64,000 nucleotides of DNA from Variovorax beijingensis. GTDB taxonomy: Bacteria; Pseudomonadota; Gammaproteobacteria; Burkholderiales; Burkholderiaceae_C. This document shows positions 16,785 through 26,700 of the stretch, piece after piece; position 1 is the stretch's first letter; each line of letters starts with the position of its first letter. Under the pieces are notes generated by a model. The model searched no databases, was not told the origin of the DNA, and saw only the letters and a list, made by a program, of their open reading frames with translations. The translations under genes and the position numbers were made by a program. Where the stretch lies: contig NZ_VIVL01000002.1 in assembly GCF_007828835.1 (NCBI RefSeq), positions 558,001 through 622,000 of the forward strand, in the 5' to 3' direction.

Positions 16785-18266
16785 ATGATGTTCAAAGTCG
16801 AGGGACACAAGCTTCGTTCCTATCTCTTCGCATTCGGCATGGCCTGCTCGGCTGCCGTGGGTTTCGTGCCGGCAGCGCCGGCCATGGCGCAGACGCGCGG
16901 ATTGCCCGATTTCGCCGATCTGGTGGAGCAGGTGGGGCCGGCCGTGGTCGGCATCCGCACGGTCGAGAAAGTGGCCTCGGGCGGCGGCAGCGGCGAAATG
17001 GACGAGGAGATGCAGGAGTTCTTCCGGCGCTTCTTCGGGCAGCCGCTGCCGGGCAACCCGCGTCCGGGCCCGCGCCCGAACCGGCCGCAGCAGCCGCAGG
17101 AGGAAGAGCGCCCGCGCGGCGTGGGCTCGGGCTTCATCCTGTCGGCCGACGGCTATGTCATGACCAATGCCCATGTGATCGAGGATGCGTCCGAAATCCT
17201 CGTCACGCTGACCGACAAGCGCGAGTTCAAGGCCAAGCTGATCGGTGCCGACAAGCGCAGCGACGTCGCCGTGGTCAAGATCGAGGCGACCAGCCTGCCG
17301 GTGGTGAAGATCGGCGACATCTCGAAGCTGCGCGTCGGCGAATGGGTCATGGCCATCGGTTCGCCCTTCGGCCTGGAGAACACCGTGACCGCCGGCATCG
17401 TGAGCGCGAAGCAGCGCGACACCGGCGACCTGGTGCCCCTGATCCAGACCGACGTGGCCATCAACCCCGGCAACTCGGGCGGCCCGCTGATCAACCTGCG
17501 CGGCGAAGTGGTGGGCATCAACAGCCAGATCTATTCGCGCTCGGGCGGCTACATGGGCATCTCGTTCTCGATCCCGATCGACGAGGCGATTCGCGTCAGC
17601 GACCAGCTGCGCGCCACCGGCCGCGTTTCGCGCGGGCTGATCGGCGTGACCATCGGCTCGGTCTCCAAGGACGTGGCCGAATCCATCGGGCTCGGCAAGG
17701 CGCGCGGTGCGCTCGTGAGCAGCGTGGTGCCGGGTTCGGCAGCCGACAAGGCCGGCGTGCGCGAGGGCGACATCATCACCAAGTACGGCGACAAGCTCAT
17801 CGAAACTCCCAGCGACCTGTCGCGCTCGGTGGCCAGCACCAAGCCCGGCTCAAGGAACACGCTGACGGTGTTCCGCAACGGCAGCACGCGCGAGCTCTCG
17901 GTGACCGTGGCCGAGGGCGATGCGGAAGCCAAGCCGGCCGGCAAGCGCCAGCCCGAACGCGAGGAGCCGCAGGCCAAGCCTTCTGCCGCCGGCAAGGCGC
18001 TCGGCCTGGTGGTCAGCGACCTGACCGAGGCCCAGAAGAAGGAGCTCAAGATGCGCGGCGGCGTGCGCATCGAGTCGGCGAGCGATGGCGCTGCGCGGGC
18101 CGGCCTGCGCGAAGGGGACGTGATCCTGGCCGTGGGCAACATCGAGGTCTCGAGCGTCAAGGAATTCGAGTCCGCGGTCGCCAAGGCCGACAAGGGCAAG
18201 CCCCTGAGCGTGCTGTTCCGCCGTGGCGAGTGGGCCCAGTACGCCCTGATCCGCCCCGCACGCTGA
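16785..18266 (+). CDS. mucD: Periplasmic serine protease/chaperone, DegP/MucD type
   Basis: A 493-aa trypsin-like HtrA protease that degrades misfolded envelope proteins. The signal peptide ends near APAMAQT (about residue 36). The catalytic triad is His130 (TNAHVIEDA), Asp160 (RSDVAVV) and Ser231 (PGNSGGPL). Two PDZ domains follow at about 275-370 and 390-490, the second ending in SVLFRRGEWAQYALI. A Pro/Arg-rich loop near 85-110 is typical. ATG at 16785 or 16788 could be used. A strong terminator follows, closing the rpoE module. Confidence 0.95.
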   Translation: MMFKVEGHKLRSYLFAFGMACSAAVGFVPAAPAMAQTRGLPDFADLVEQVGPAVVGIRTVEKVASGGGSGEMDEEMQEFFRRFFGQPLPGNPRPGPRPNRPQQPQEEERPRGVGSGFILSADGYVMTNAHVIEDASEILVTLTDKREFKAKLIGADKRSDVAVVKIEATSLPVVKIGDISKLRVGEWVMAIGSPFGLENTVTAGIVSAKQRDTGDLVPLIQTDVAINPGNSGGPLINLRGEVVGINSQIYSRSGGYMGISFSIPIDEAIRVSDQLRATGRVSRGLIGVTIGSVSKDVAESIGLGKARGALVSSVVPGSAADKAGVREGDIITKYGDKLIETPSDLSRSVASTKPGSRNTLTVFRNGSTRELSVTVAEGDAEAKPAGKRQPEREEPQAKPSAAGKALGLVVSDLTEAQKKELKMRGGVRIESASDGAARAGLREGDVILAVGNIEVSSVKEFESAVAKADKGKPLSVLFRRGEWAQYALIRPAR

Positions 18267-18286
18267 TCCGGCCTTTTCCGTCAAGT

Positions 18287-18322
18287 GGCCCCACCCGTCA
18301 CTCGGGTTTGGGGCCTTTTTTT
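18287..18322 (+). terminator. mucD terminator
   Basis: GGCCCCA...CCCG pairs with CGGG...TGGGGCC, with a small bulge and loop TCAC, and seven T follow. It lies 20 bp after the mucD stop. Confidence 0.92.
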
Positions 18323-18566
18323 GAGGTGTTTGCGACGCTCGAGCGCCCGGTTTCAAAAAAAATTCCAGGCCAAAAGCGGGCGAGTTTTGTTTGTATCCAC
18401 TAACTTATGAAGAGCCTTAGGACGATTTTCGGTAGAATAGAAGCCATTGGGCGGCGGGTCCGCGCATAAGGGGAGAGCTTTCCTCCACCATGCGAGATGT
18501 CAGACAGCAGTCCACCGGCGCTCCACAGATCGCCCACAAGTTGTTCATGGAGTGCTCCACCGATCT

Positions 18567-18575
18567 TGTGGATAA
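18567..18575 (-). promoter_or_regulatory. Perfect DnaA-box match
   Basis: TGTGGATAA is the exact reverse complement of TTATCCACA. Weaker TGTGGA-type cores occur nearby (TCCACA within 18522-18528 and TGTGGACCT near 18597), and the stretch after it is AT-rich (AAGTTGTTTATATCTTTGATG). No dnaA, dnaN or other origin gene is in the window, so this is not taken as an origin. Confidence 0.35.
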
Positions 18576-18668
18576 GTTGTTTATATCTTTGATGTTGTGG
18601 ACCTGCAACGACCCGTTTTGACCCTGTCCCCGGATGTACGTGCCTCCCTTTTTGCCTACAATGAAGTT

Positions 18669-18733
18669 CCAACTACTGCAGTTGCCATTGCTTGTTGGTT
18701 CAGGGCGCGTCTCCAGAAGACGCGCCCTTTTTT
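18669..18733 (+). ncRNA. Possible small RNA or lepA leader ending at an orphan terminator
   Basis: A TACAAT -10-like box (18657-18662) would start a transcript near 18669 that ends at the perfect terminator at 18733, about 65 nt. A longer RNA starting near 18440 from TAGAAT is also possible. I do not recognise an Rfam family. The -35 boxes are poor, so the 5' end is unsure. Confidence 0.3.
18703..18733 (+). terminator. Strong orphan terminator upstream of lepA
   Basis: GGGCGCGTCT and AGACGCGCCC form a perfect 10-bp stem around CCAGA, followed by six T. It cannot serve mucD, which has its own terminator 380 bp earlier. It must therefore end an unannotated transcript or attenuate the lepA operon. 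Confidence 0.92.
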
Positions 18734-18788
18734 CTTGCCTGTCGCACTCTGCGCACGAGCCAATTCAAGTACTTAAGCGTTCCCGTTG

Positions 18789-20600
18789 ATGAATCACATC
18801 AGAAATTTTTCGATCATTGCGCACATCGATCACGGCAAGTCGACGCTCGCGGACCGCCTGATCCAGCGTTGCGGCGGCCTCGCGGAACGCGAGATGGAAG
18901 CGCAGGTGCTCGACTCGATGGACATCGAAAAAGAGCGTGGGATAACCATCAAGGCGCAGACCGCCGCGCTGCACTACAAGGCACTCGATGGGCAGGTCTA
19001 CAACCTCAATCTGATCGACACGCCGGGCCACGTCGACTTCTCTTATGAAGTGAGCCGCTCGCTGTCGGCGTGCGAAGGTGCGCTGCTCGTCGTCGATGCA
19101 TCGCAAGGCGTCGAAGCGCAGACCGTGGCCAACTGCTACACCGCGCTCGACCTCGGCGTCGAGGTGGTGCCGGTGCTCAACAAGATGGATCTGCCCAATG
19201 CGGACCCCGACAACGCACGCAGCGAGATCGAGGACGTGATCGGCATCGACGCGACCGATGCCATTCCGTGTTCCGCCAAGACCGGCCTGGGCATCGACGA
19301 GATCCTCGAAGCCATCGTGCACAAGATGCCTGCGCCGCGCGGCAATCCCGACGGCCCGCTGCGCGCGATGATCGTCGACAGCTGGTTCGATCCCTACGTC
19401 GGCGTGGTCATGCTGGTGCGCGTGGTGGATGGCCGCCTGGTGAAGGGCGAGCGCATCAAGATGATGGCGTCCGGCGCCATGTACAACGCCGACAACATCG
19501 GCGTCTTCACGCCGGCCAACGAACCGCGCGCGTCGCTCGAGGCCGGCGAGGTGGGCTACATCATCGCGGGCATCAAGGAACTGCAGGCCGCCAAGGTCGG
19601 TGACACCGTGACGCTGATCAAGCCGGGCACGGGCGGCGCGGCCGCCACCGCCACCGAGGCGCTGCCGGGCTTCAAGGAAATCCAGCCGCAGGTGTTTGCC
19701 GGCCTCTATCCGACCGAGGCCAGCGAGTACGACTCGCTGCGCGACGCGCTCGAAAAGCTCAAGCTCAACGATTCATCGCTGCGCTACGAGCCCGAGGTGA
19801 GCCAGGCGCTGGGCTTCGGCTTCCGCTGCGGCTTTCTCGGCCTGCTGCACATGGAGATCGTGCAGGAACGCCTGGAGCGCGAGTTCGACCAGGACCTGAT
19901 CACCACCGCGCCGAGCGTGGTCTACCAGGTGGTGCGCAACGACGGCGAAGTCATCATGGTCGAGAACCCGTCCAAGATGCCCGACGTCGGCAAGATGAGC
20001 GAGATCCGCGAGCCGATCGTCACCGTGCATCTCTACATGCCGCAGGAATACGTCGGGGCGGTGATGACGCTGGCCAACCAGAAGCGCGGCGTGCAGATGA
20101 ACATGGCCTACCACGGCCGCCAGGTCATGCTGACCTACGAGATGCCGCTCGGCGAAATCGTGCTCGACTTCTTCGACAAGCTGAAGTCGGTGAGCCGCGG
20201 CTACGCCTCGATGGACTACGAGTTCAAGGAATATCGCGCGTCCGACGTGGTCAAGGTCGACATCCTGCTGAACGGCGAAAAGGTCGATGCGCTGTCGATC
20301 ATCGTGCACCGCAGCCAGTCGCAGTACCGCGGCCGGGCGGTGGTCTCGAAGATGCGCGAGATCATTTCGCGCCAGATGTTCGACGTGGCGATCCAGGCGG
20401 CCATCGGGGTCAACATCATCGCGCGTGAGACAATCAAGGCGCTGCGCAAGAACGTTCTAGCCAAGTGCTACGGCGGCGACATCACCCGCAAGAAGAAACT
20501 GCTCGAGAAGCAGAAGGCGGGCAAGAAAAGAATGAAGCAGATCGGCTCGGTCGAGGTCCCGCAAGAGGCCTTCCTCGCGATTCTGCAAGTCGAAGACTGA
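18789..20600 (+). CDS. lepA: Elongation factor 4 (LepA), back-translocating GTPase
   Basis: A 603-aa translational GTPase that acts on stalled ribosomes and in 30S biogenesis. G1 is AHIDHGKST (about 11-19), G3 DTPGHVDF and G4 NKMD. EF-G-like domains II and III follow, then the C-terminal domain with [22 protein letters not shown] and the basic tail [25 protein letters not shown] at 18789 is preferred to the TTG just before it. It heads the lepA-lepB-rnc-era-recO operon, which is standard in proteobacteria. Confidence 0.97.
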   Translation: MNHIRNFSIIAHIDHGKSTLADRLIQRCGGLAEREMEAQVLDSMDIEKERGITIKAQTAALHYKALDGQVYNLNLIDTPGHVDFSYEVSRSLSACEGALLVVDASQGVEAQTVANCYTALDLGVEVVPVLNKMDLPNADPDNARSEIEDVIGIDATDAIPCSAKTGLGIDEILEAIVHKMPAPRGNPDGPLRAMIVDSWFDPYVGVVMLVRVVDGRLVKGERIKMMASGAMYNADNIGVFTPANEPRASLEAGEVGYIIAGIKELQAAKVGDTVTLIKPGTGGAAATATEALPGFKEIQPQVFAGLYPTEASEYDSLRDALEKLKLNDSSLRYEPEVSQALGFGFRCGFLGLLHMEIVQERLEREFDQDLITTAPSVVYQVVRNDGEVIMVENPSKMPDVGKMSEIREPIVTVHLYMPQEYVGAVMTLANQKRGVQMNMAYHGRQVMLTYEMPLGEIVLDFFDKLKSVSRGYASMDYEFKEYRASDVVKVDILLNGEKVDALSIIVHRSQSQYRGRAVVSKMREIISRQMFDVAIQAAIGVNIIARETIKALRKNVLAKCYGGDITRKKKLLEKQKAGKKRMKQIGSVEVPQEAFLAILQVED

Positions 20601-20608
20601 TCTCAAAA

Positions 20609-21574
20609 ATGGCATTCATCACTTCCCTGGTCCTCGCGGCCTTCGCCGGCTATGTCGGTGCCTGGTACTTTGGTGCCATCGAGGGCAATTTCGCGCTCTT
20701 GCTGTTCCTGGCCACAGTGGTCACCGGCCTGTACTGGCTGGCCGAGCGCTTCTACTTCCTGCCTCGGCGCGAGCGCGCCGCCGCGGCGCTCGAGGCCTCC
20801 CTGAGCGAGCGCAACGCGCGCCTGGCCGGCCAGGGCATCACGCAGGTCGACACCGTCGACGCCAAGGCCAGCGAGCGGCTGCGGATGCAGCCCTGGTGGC
20901 TCGACTGGACGGCGGGGCTCTTCCCGGTGATCCTGGTGGTGTTCCTGCTGCGCTCGTTCCTGTACGAGCCCTTCAAGATTCCGTCGGGTTCCATGATGCC
21001 CACGCTGCTCACGGGCGACCTGATCCTGGTGAACAAGTTCACCTACGGCCTGCGCCTGCCGGTCATCAACACCAAGATCACCGAGGGTACGCCGCTGGCG
21101 CGCGGCGACGTGGTGGTGTTCCGCTACCCGCCCAAGCCGAGCATGGACTACATCAAGCGCGTGGTCGGCATCCCGGGCGACGAGGTGGCCTACCTGAACA
21201 AGAAGCTCACCATCAACGGCCAGCCGGTGTCCAAGAACCCGATGCCCGACTATCTCGACAGCGAGTCGATGCGCCTGCTCAGGCAGTTCAGCGAAGACCT
21301 CGGCGGCAAGCAGCACAGGCTGCTCAACGACGATGCCGGTCCGGCTTTCGTGCAGGGCGCGACCGACTTTCCGTACCGCGAGAACTGCCGCTACTCCGTC
21401 GAAGGCGTGGTGTGCAAGGTGCCGGCCGGCAACTACTTCATGATGGGCGACAACCGCGATAATTCGGCGGACTCCCGTTTCTGGGGCTTCGTTCCGGACA
21501 AGAACATCGTGGGCAGGGCGTTCTTCGTCTGGATGAACTTCGGCGACCTGGGTCGTATCGGTCCATTCCAATAA
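20609..21574 (+). CDS. lepB: Signal peptidase I
   Basis: A 321-aa inner-membrane leader peptidase. Two N-terminal hydrophobic segments (about 5-22 and 27-46) and a third at 103-116 precede the periplasmic catalytic domain. The nucleophile is Ser128 in IPSGSMMPTL and the general base is Lys183 in DYIKRVVGIPGD. The GDNRDNSADSRFWGFVP box near the C-terminus is conserved. The ATG eight bases after lepA gives the normal N-terminus; longer readings run into lepA. Confidence 0.96.
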   Translation: MAFITSLVLAAFAGYVGAWYFGAIEGNFALLLFLATVVTGLYWLAERFYFLPRRERAAAALEASLSERNARLAGQGITQVDTVDAKASERLRMQPWWLDWTAGLFPVILVVFLLRSFLYEPFKIPSGSMMPTLLTGDLILVNKFTYGLRLPVINTKITEGTPLARGDVVVFRYPPKPSMDYIKRVVGIPGDEVAYLNKKLTINGQPVSKNPMPDYLDSESMRLLRQFSEDLGGKQHRLLNDDAGPAFVQGATDFPYRENCRYSVEGVVCKVPAGNYFMMGDNRDNSADSRFWGFVPDKNIVGRAFFVWMNFGDLGRIGPFQ

Positions 21575-21605
21575 GCAGTCAGCATTGTTCGAGGGGTAAG
21601 AGGGC

Positions 21606-21974
21606 ATGAGAACAAATCGGTCCATCCGCAGCAGGGCCGCGCACCAGCGCGGCATCTCGTTCATCGGTCTGGTGTTTGTCGCCGTGGTGCTGGGTTGCGT
21701 CGGCGTCGTCGTCGCGCAGGTCATCCCGACGCTGATCGAATGGCAGGCCATCGACAAGGCCGCCAACAAGGCCAAGGAAGGCACCACCGTGCCCGAAGTG
21801 CGCGCCATCTTCGATCGGGCCCAGGCCATCGACGACTTCCAGTCGGTCTCGGGCAAGGACCTCGACATCAAGAAGGTCGGCGACAAGGTGGTCGTCTCGT
21901 ATGCCTACGAGCGCGAGATTCCCTTGTTCGGGCCGGCCTACCTGGTGCTCAAGTACAAGGGCCAGACCCGCTGA
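21606..21974 (+). CDS. DUF4845 membrane protein between lepB and rnc
   Basis: A 122-aa protein with one hydrophobic segment at about 17-40 ([22 protein letters not shown]) preceded by a basic tail, like a pilin-type N-terminus. A small periplasmic domain follows, with [10 protein letters not shown] and [30 protein letters not shown]. It matches the DUF4845 family found almost always between lepB and rnc in betaproteobacteria and pseudomonads. Function is unknown; the position suggests a role around the signal peptidase. A GAGGGG ribosome-binding region precedes the ATG. Confidence 0.85.
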   Translation: MRTNRSIRSRAAHQRGISFIGLVFVAVVLGCVGVVVAQVIPTLIEWQAIDKAANKAKEGTTVPEVRAIFDRAQAIDDFQSVSGKDLDIKKVGDKVVVSYAYEREIPLFGPAYLVLKYKGQTR

Positions 21975-21991
21975 ACGCGGCGACACGCAAG

Positions 21992-22678
21992 GTGGACGGC
22001 GGCCTCACGGCGCTGCAGGAGCGCCTCAAGCATTCGTTCTCCGACGCGCGGCTGCTCCAGCTCGCGCTCACGCACCGCAGTTTTTCGGCCGACCACAACG
22101 AGCGCCTGGAGTTCCTCGGCGACTCGGTGCTCAACCTCGCGGTCTCGCACCTGCTCTACACCCGCCTCTCGGCCCTGCCCGAAGGCGACCTGTCGCGCGT
22201 GCGGGCCAACCTGGTCAAGCAGGACACCCTGCACCGCCTGGCGCTGGAACTGCAGCTGTCGCCGCTGCTGCGGCTCGGCGAGGGCGAGGCGCGCTCCGGC
22301 GGGCCCAACCGGCCCTCGATCCTGGCCGACGCGCTCGAAGCGCTGATCGGCGCGGTCTACCTCGATGCCGGCTTTTCGGCCGCCGAGGCGCTGGTGCGGC
22401 GGCTCTACGAGTCGGTCGAGATCAATCCGCGCATGGACGCGGTGGCCAAGGATCCGAAGACCGAATTGCAGGAATGGCTGCAGGGTCACAAAATGAAGCT
22501 GCCGGTGTACCGCGTGGCGGCCACGCTCGGCGCAGCGCACAAGCAGACCTTCGATGTCGAGTGCGAGGTGCCGGAGCTGGGCCTGCGCGAACGCGGCATC
22601 GGTGGTTCGCGACGTGCCGGCGAGCAGGCTGCCGCGGCGGCCATGTTGATCCGGCTCAAGGCACGCGGGGCCGCGTGA
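21992..22678 (+). CDS. rnc: Ribonuclease III
   Basis: A 228-aa double-strand-specific endoribonuclease for rRNA precursor and regulatory RNA processing. The signature [13 protein letters not shown] lies at 37-49, the second acidic site in [15 protein letters not shown] near 108-122, and a C-terminal dsRNA-binding domain from about 155 ([14 protein letters not shown] to [14 protein letters not shown]). GTG at 21992 is chosen as start because it leads straight into [16 protein letters not shown] at 21971, overlapping the DUF4845 stop, is an alternative. Era follows after 7 bp. Confidence 0.93.
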   Translation: MDGGLTALQERLKHSFSDARLLQLALTHRSFSADHNERLEFLGDSVLNLAVSHLLYTRLSALPEGDLSRVRANLVKQDTLHRLALELQLSPLLRLGEGEARSGGPNRPSILADALEALIGAVYLDAGFSAAEALVRRLYESVEINPRMDAVAKDPKTELQEWLQGHKMKLPVYRVAATLGAAHKQTFDVECEVPELGLRERGIGGSRRAGEQAAAAAMLIRLKARGAA

Positions 22679-22685
22679 AACCAGA

Positions 22686-23651
22686 ATGAACGACGCTATC
22701 AATTCAGCAGCAGACTCCCAGGGCCCGGCGGGCGATACGGGCGCAAGCGGCCCTCAGCATTGCGGCCTGATCGCCATCGTCGGCAAGCCCAACGTGGGCA
22801 AGTCGACGCTGCTCAATGCGCTGGTGGGCCAGAAGATCAGCATCACCTCGCGCAAGGCGCAGACCACGCGGCACCGCATCACGGGCATGCGCACGCTGGG
22901 CGCCACGCAGTTCGTGTTCGTCGATACGCCGGGTTTCCAGACCCTGCATGCGAACGCGCTGAACAAATCGCTCAACAAGACCGTGCAGGGTGCGGTCGGC
23001 GACGTGGACCTGATTCTTTTCGTGGTCGAGGCCGGCAGTTTCACGCCGGCCGACGAGCGGGTGCTCAAGCTGCTCGGCAAGGGCATTCCGACCGTGCTGC
23101 TGGCCAACAAGCTCGACAACGTTCACCGCCGCGGCGACATCGCGCCTTGGCTGCAGAGCATGCAGGCAAAGCACTCCTTCGCCGAGTTCGTGCCCATGTC
23201 GGCCAAGAACCCGAAGGACGTCGAGCGCCTGTTCGGCATCTGCGAGAAGTACCTGCCCGAACAGCCCTGGTTCTACGCCGAGGACGAGCTCACCGATCGC
23301 AGCGAGAAGTTCCTCGCGGGCGAGCTGGTGCGCGAGAAGCTGTTCCGCCTGACCGGCGACGAGCTGCCCTACACCTCGACCGTGATCATCGACAAGTTCG
23401 AGGAAGAGCCGCCGCAGAAAAAGGGCCAGAAGCGCCTGCTGCGCATCGCGGCCACCATCGTGGTGGAGCGCGACGGCCACAAGGCCATGGTGATCGGCGA
23501 CAAGGGCGAGCGCATCAAGCGCATCGGCATGGAAACCCGGGTCGAGCTCGAGAAGCTGGCCGACGCCAAGGTCTTCCTCGAACTGTGGGTGAAGGTGCGC
23601 TCGGGCTGGGCCGACGACGAAGCCCGCGTGCGCTCGTTCGGCTACGAATGA
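22686..23651 (+). CDS. era: GTPase Era
   Basis: A 321-aa GTPase that binds the 3' end of 16S rRNA during 30S maturation. G1 GKPNVGKST is at about 35-43, G2 falls in [11 protein letters not shown], then G3 DTPGF and G4 NKLD. The C-terminal KH domain includes [22 protein letters not shown]. About 22 extra N-terminal residues precede the GTPase core. It pairs functionally with the RNase III gene directly before it. Confidence 0.97.
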   Translation: MNDAINSAADSQGPAGDTGASGPQHCGLIAIVGKPNVGKSTLLNALVGQKISITSRKAQTTRHRITGMRTLGATQFVFVDTPGFQTLHANALNKSLNKTVQGAVGDVDLILFVVEAGSFTPADERVLKLLGKGIPTVLLANKLDNVHRRGDIAPWLQSMQAKHSFAEFVPMSAKNPKDVERLFGICEKYLPEQPWFYAEDELTDRSEKFLAGELVREKLFRLTGDELPYTSTVIIDKFEEEPPQKKGQKRLLRIAATIVVERDGHKAMVIGDKGERIKRIGMETRVELEKLADAKVFLELWVKVRSGWADDEARVRSFGYE

Positions 23652-23652
23652 A

Positions 23653-24426
23653 GTGGCAACTGCCCACCGCGTTTCGCACGAACCGGCGTACGTGCTCCAT
23701 CGCTACGACTGGAGCGAGTCGAGCCTGATCCTCGAGGTCTTCACCCGCCACCACGGGCGCATTGCGCTGGTGGCCAAGGGGGCGAAGCGGCCGAGCTCCA
23801 ATTTCAGGCCGGTGCTGCTGCCGCTGCAGCCGCTGCAGCTCAACTACGGCGGCGACGCCGAGATCCGCACGCTCAAGGGCGCCGAGTGGATGGGCGGCCA
23901 TGTCATGCCGACCGGGGAGGCGCTGCTCTCGGGCTACTACGTCAACGAACTGCTGCTGCGCCTGCTGGCGCGGGACGACGCTCATGAGGCGCTGTTCGAT
24001 GCCTATGCGGGCGTGGTCCAGGTGCTGGCGGGCGACCACGCCGGCGCGCAAGCCGCCACCCAGGCCGCCGCGCTGCGCGCCTTCGAGCTGCTGCTGCTGC
24101 GCGAAGTGGGCCTGCTGCCGTCGCTCGACGCGCAGACCCTCACGCTCGAACCGCTCGTGGCCGACGCCCGCTACACCCTGGTGCCGGAAGCCGGCCTGCG
24201 GCTGGCGGGCGAGGACGAGGCGGCGCTGGCCGGTGCCGACTGGCAGTCGCTGCAGGGCGTGCTCGACGATCGCGCGCCCTTCACGGCCACGCTGCGCGAG
24301 ATCGCCACCATGAATGCCGGCAGCAACAGCGCCCTCAGGAACCAGCTGCGCGCCCTGCTCAACTACCATTGCGGTGTGTCCACGCTGCGCACGCGGCAGA
24401 TGATGAGAGATTTGCAAGCCCTATGA
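23653..24426 (+). CDS. recO: DNA repair protein RecO
   Basis: A 257-aa recombination mediator that helps RecR load RecA on SSB-coated gaps. The N-terminal OB fold is visible in [38 protein letters not shown]. The C-terminal helical domain ends [19 protein letters not shown]. The GTG start lies one base after the era stop and is the first start ahead of the conserved region. The stop overlaps the pdxJ ATG (ATGA). Confidence 0.93.
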   Translation: MATAHRVSHEPAYVLHRYDWSESSLILEVFTRHHGRIALVAKGAKRPSSNFRPVLLPLQPLQLNYGGDAEIRTLKGAEWMGGHVMPTGEALLSGYYVNELLLRLLARDDAHEALFDAYAGVVQVLAGDHAGAQAATQAAALRAFELLLLREVGLLPSLDAQTLTLEPLVADARYTLVPEAGLRLAGEDEAALAGADWQSLQGVLDDRAPFTATLREIATMNAGSNSALRNQLRALLNYHCGVSTLRTRQMMRDLQAL

Positions 24427-25187
24427 GCACTTCCGGCCAATCCGCTACCACCTCGCTGTCGGTCAACCTCAACAAGGTGGCCCTGGTGCGCAATACGCGC
24501 GCTCTCGGCATTCCGAGTGTGCTCACCGCCGCCAAGGCCTGCCTTGCCGCCGGAGCGCAGGGCATCACCGTGCACCCGCGGCCCGACGAGCGCCACATCC
24601 GGCCGCATGACGTGAGCGACCTGGCCGCGCTGCTGGCCAGGGACTGGCCCGCGATCGAGTTCAACATCGAAGGCAACCCCTTCCACAACCTGATGGACTT
24701 CGTGCGCGCGTTGAAGCCGCACCAGGCCACCTTCGTGCCCGACAGCGAAACCCAGTCGACCAGCGACCATGGCTGGAGCTTCCCCGAAGACGCCGACCAG
24801 CTGCGCCCGCTGATTGCCGAAGCCCAGGCCCTGGGCGTGCGCGTGAGCCTGTTCATGGACCCCATTCCCGAAATGATGGCCGCAGCCAAGGCGGTGGGCG
24901 CCGACCGCGTCGAGCTCTATACCGAAGGCTATGCCGCATCGCGCGGCACGCCAAACGAGCAGGCCGTGCTGGCGCGCTATGTCGAAGCGGCACGCGCGGC
25001 GCAGGCGGCGGGCCTCGGCCTCAATGCGGGCCATGACCTGAGCCGCGACAACCTCACGCCGTTCCTGCGCGCGGTGCGCGGCGTCCAGGAAGTTTCCATC
25101 GGGCATGCCTTCATCGCCGATGCGCTCGAACTCGGCTACGCCGCCACCACCAAGGAATACCTGCGCTGCATCGAAGAAGCGCAGTGA
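24423..25187 (+). CDS. pdxJ: Pyridoxine 5'-phosphate synthase
   Basis: A 254-aa TIM-barrel enzyme that condenses 1-deoxyxylulose 5-phosphate with 3-amino-2-oxopropyl phosphate in vitamin B6 synthesis. Conserved parts are [15 protein letters not shown] at the N-terminus, [49 protein letters not shown] and [13 protein letters not shown]. The ATG overlaps the recO stop. The order recO-pdxJ-acpS is the standard proteobacterial one. Confidence 0.96.
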   Translation: MSTSGQSATTSLSVNLNKVALVRNTRALGIPSVLTAAKACLAAGAQGITVHPRPDERHIRPHDVSDLAALLARDWPAIEFNIEGNPFHNLMDFVRALKPHQATFVPDSETQSTSDHGWSFPEDADQLRPLIAEAQALGVRVSLFMDPIPEMMAAAKAVGADRVELYTEGYAASRGTPNEQAVLARYVEAARAAQAAGLGLNAGHDLSRDNLTPFLRAVRGVQEVSIGHAFIADALELGYAATTKEYLRCIEEAQ

Positions 25188-25200
25188 ACGCTGAAGCGGC

Positions 25201-25593
25201 ATGATCTACGGCATTGGTACCGACATCTGCGACCTGCGGCGCATCGCCGCAACGTTCGAGCGCCAGGGCGAGCGCTTCGCCCACCGGGTGCTCAGCGACG
25301 CCGAATTCGCGGTCTGGAAGGCCCGCAGCGAGCGTTGGCCCAAGCGCGGCCTGAGCTACCTCGCCACGCGTTTTTCCGCCAAGGAGGCCTTCAGCAAGGC
25401 CATCGGCCTGGGCATGCGCATGCCGATGAGCTGGCGCCTGTGCGAGATCGCCAACCTGCGCAGCGGCAAACCGGTCATCGTGCTGCATGGCGAACTCAAG
25501 GAGTGGTTCGAGGCCAGGGGCCTCACGGCCCACGTCACCGTGACCGACGAAACCGAATATGCCGCGAGCTTCGTGGTAGTGGAGAAGCCATGA
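25201..25593 (+). CDS. acpS: Holo-ACP synthase
   Basis: A 130-aa phosphopantetheinyl transferase that activates AcpP, whose gene lies 13 kb upstream in this window. The metal-binding Asp is in [13 protein letters not shown] (residues 3-15), and [15 protein letters not shown] (about 58-72) holds the second acidic residue and CoA-binding lysine. The C-terminus [18 protein letters not shown] is typical. The stop overlaps the nagZ ATG. Confidence 0.96.
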   Translation: MIYGIGTDICDLRRIAATFERQGERFAHRVLSDAEFAVWKARSERWPKRGLSYLATRFSAKEAFSKAIGLGMRMPMSWRLCEIANLRSGKPVIVLHGELKEWFEARGLTAHVTVTDETEYAASFVVVEKP

Positions 25594-26693
25594 CCGCCGG
25601 GCCCACCCGTTCCCATGCGCCGCTGATCATCGACGTGGCGGCCACCGGGCTGAACGAGGCCGACCGCCGGCGCATCGCCAACCCGCTGGTCGGCGGCGTG
25701 ATCCATTTCGCCCGCAACTGGCAGGACCGTGCGCAGATGGGCGCGCTCAATGCCGAGATCAAGGCGATCCGCCCCGACCTGCTGATCTGCGTGGACCACG
25801 AAGGCGGCCGGGTGCAGCGCTTTCGCACCGACGGTTTCACGCGCCTGCCCTCGATGCGCTCGCTGGGCGAGTTGTGGATGCGCGATGCCATGCGCGCGAC
25901 GCAGGCCGCAACGGCCGCCGGCCAGGTGCTTGCCGCCGAACTGCGCGCCTGCGGCGTCGACTTCAGCTTTGCCCCGGTGCTCGACCTGGACTACGGCGGC
26001 AGCAGCGTGATCGGCGACCGCAGCTTCCACCGCGATCCGCGCGTGGTGGCGCTGCTGGCCAAGAGCGCGATGCACGGCATGCTGCAGATGGGTATGCGCA
26101 ATTGCGGCAAGCACTTTCCGGGGCATGGCTTCGTCACCGCCGATTCGCACGTGGAAATCCCGGTCGACCGGCGCGGCCTCAAGGTCATCCTGGCCGACGA
26201 TGCGCGGCCTTACGACTGGCTCGCAGGCACGCTCACGGCGGTGATGCCGGCGCACGTGATCTATCCGAAGGTCGACAAGCGGCCCGCGGGCTTTTCGTCC
26301 AGGTGGCTCAAGGACGTCCTGCGCAGCCGGCTGGCCTTCGATGGCGCCATCTTCAGCGATGACCTGAGCATGGAAGCGGGGCGCTACATCGATGGCGAGT
26401 TGCTGAGCTATGCCGACGCCGCGCTGGCGGCGCTCGATGCGGGCTGCGACCTGGCGATGCTGTGCAACCAGAGCATCGGCGATGGCCGGCCGCTCGACGA
26501 ACTGCTCGATGGCTTTGCCGCGGCGGCCAGGGCGGGGCTCTGGCTGCCCGATGCGAAGAGCGAAGCACGCCGGCGGGCGCTGTTGCCGGAAACGCCGCCG
26601 CCCGACTGGAACGCGCTGGTCGATTCGGCGGGGTATCGGCACGCGAGGCAGGTGCTCGCGCAGGCCGGGCTCGCAGCGCCGCACGGCGCCTGA
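25590..26693 (+). CDS. nagZ: Beta-N-acetylhexosaminidase NagZ
   Basis: A 367-aa cytoplasmic family-3 glycoside hydrolase that removes GlcNAc from anhydromuropeptides in cell-wall recycling. Visible motifs are [48 protein letters not shown] with the catalytic His, and [11 protein letters not shown] with the catalytic Asp. The ATG overlaps acpS (ATGA), so the two are coupled. It ends the lepA operon and converges with the YgjP-like gene only 7 bp away; no terminator is visible between them. Confidence 0.94.
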   Translation: MTAGPTRSHAPLIIDVAATGLNEADRRRIANPLVGGVIHFARNWQDRAQMGALNAEIKAIRPDLLICVDHEGGRVQRFRTDGFTRLPSMRSLGELWMRDAMRATQAATAAGQVLAAELRACGVDFSFAPVLDLDYGGSSVIGDRSFHRDPRVVALLAKSAMHGMLQMGMRNCGKHFPGHGFVTADSHVEIPVDRRGLKVILADDARPYDWLAGTLTAVMPAHVIYPKVDKRPAGFSSRWLKDVLRSRLAFDGAIFSDDLSMEAGRYIDGELLSYADAALAALDAGCDLAMLCNQSIGDGRPLDELLDGFAAAARAGLWLPDAKSEARRRALLPETPPPDWNALVDSAGYRHARQVLAQAGLAAPHGA

Positions 26694-26700
26694 GGGAGGG

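Larger units (their letters stand above)
18267..18788. other. 522-bp gene-free gap before lepA
   Basis: The gap has three parts: the mucD terminator, about 380 bp without a believable gene, and a second very strong terminator 55 bp ahead of lepA. Small open frames exist (for example a 20-codon ATG frame at 18407-18469 and a longer minus-strand frame), but none has a ribosome-binding site or a recognisable family. The middle contains a TAGAAT box at 18433-18438, a TACAAT box at 18657-18662, the inverted repeat CCACAAG/CTTGTGG (18534-18540 and 18565-18571) and a DnaA-box match. A small RNA or a lepA leader is possible. Confidence 0.55.

Noticed and set aside
18407..18469. 20-codon ATG frame in the gap before lepA
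   Set aside because: It has no ribosome-binding site and no recognisable sequence. It could be a leader peptide but there is no support.
18400..18672. 90-codon minus-strand frame in the same gap
   Set aside because: No ribosome-binding site or family; codon use is unlike neighbouring genes.
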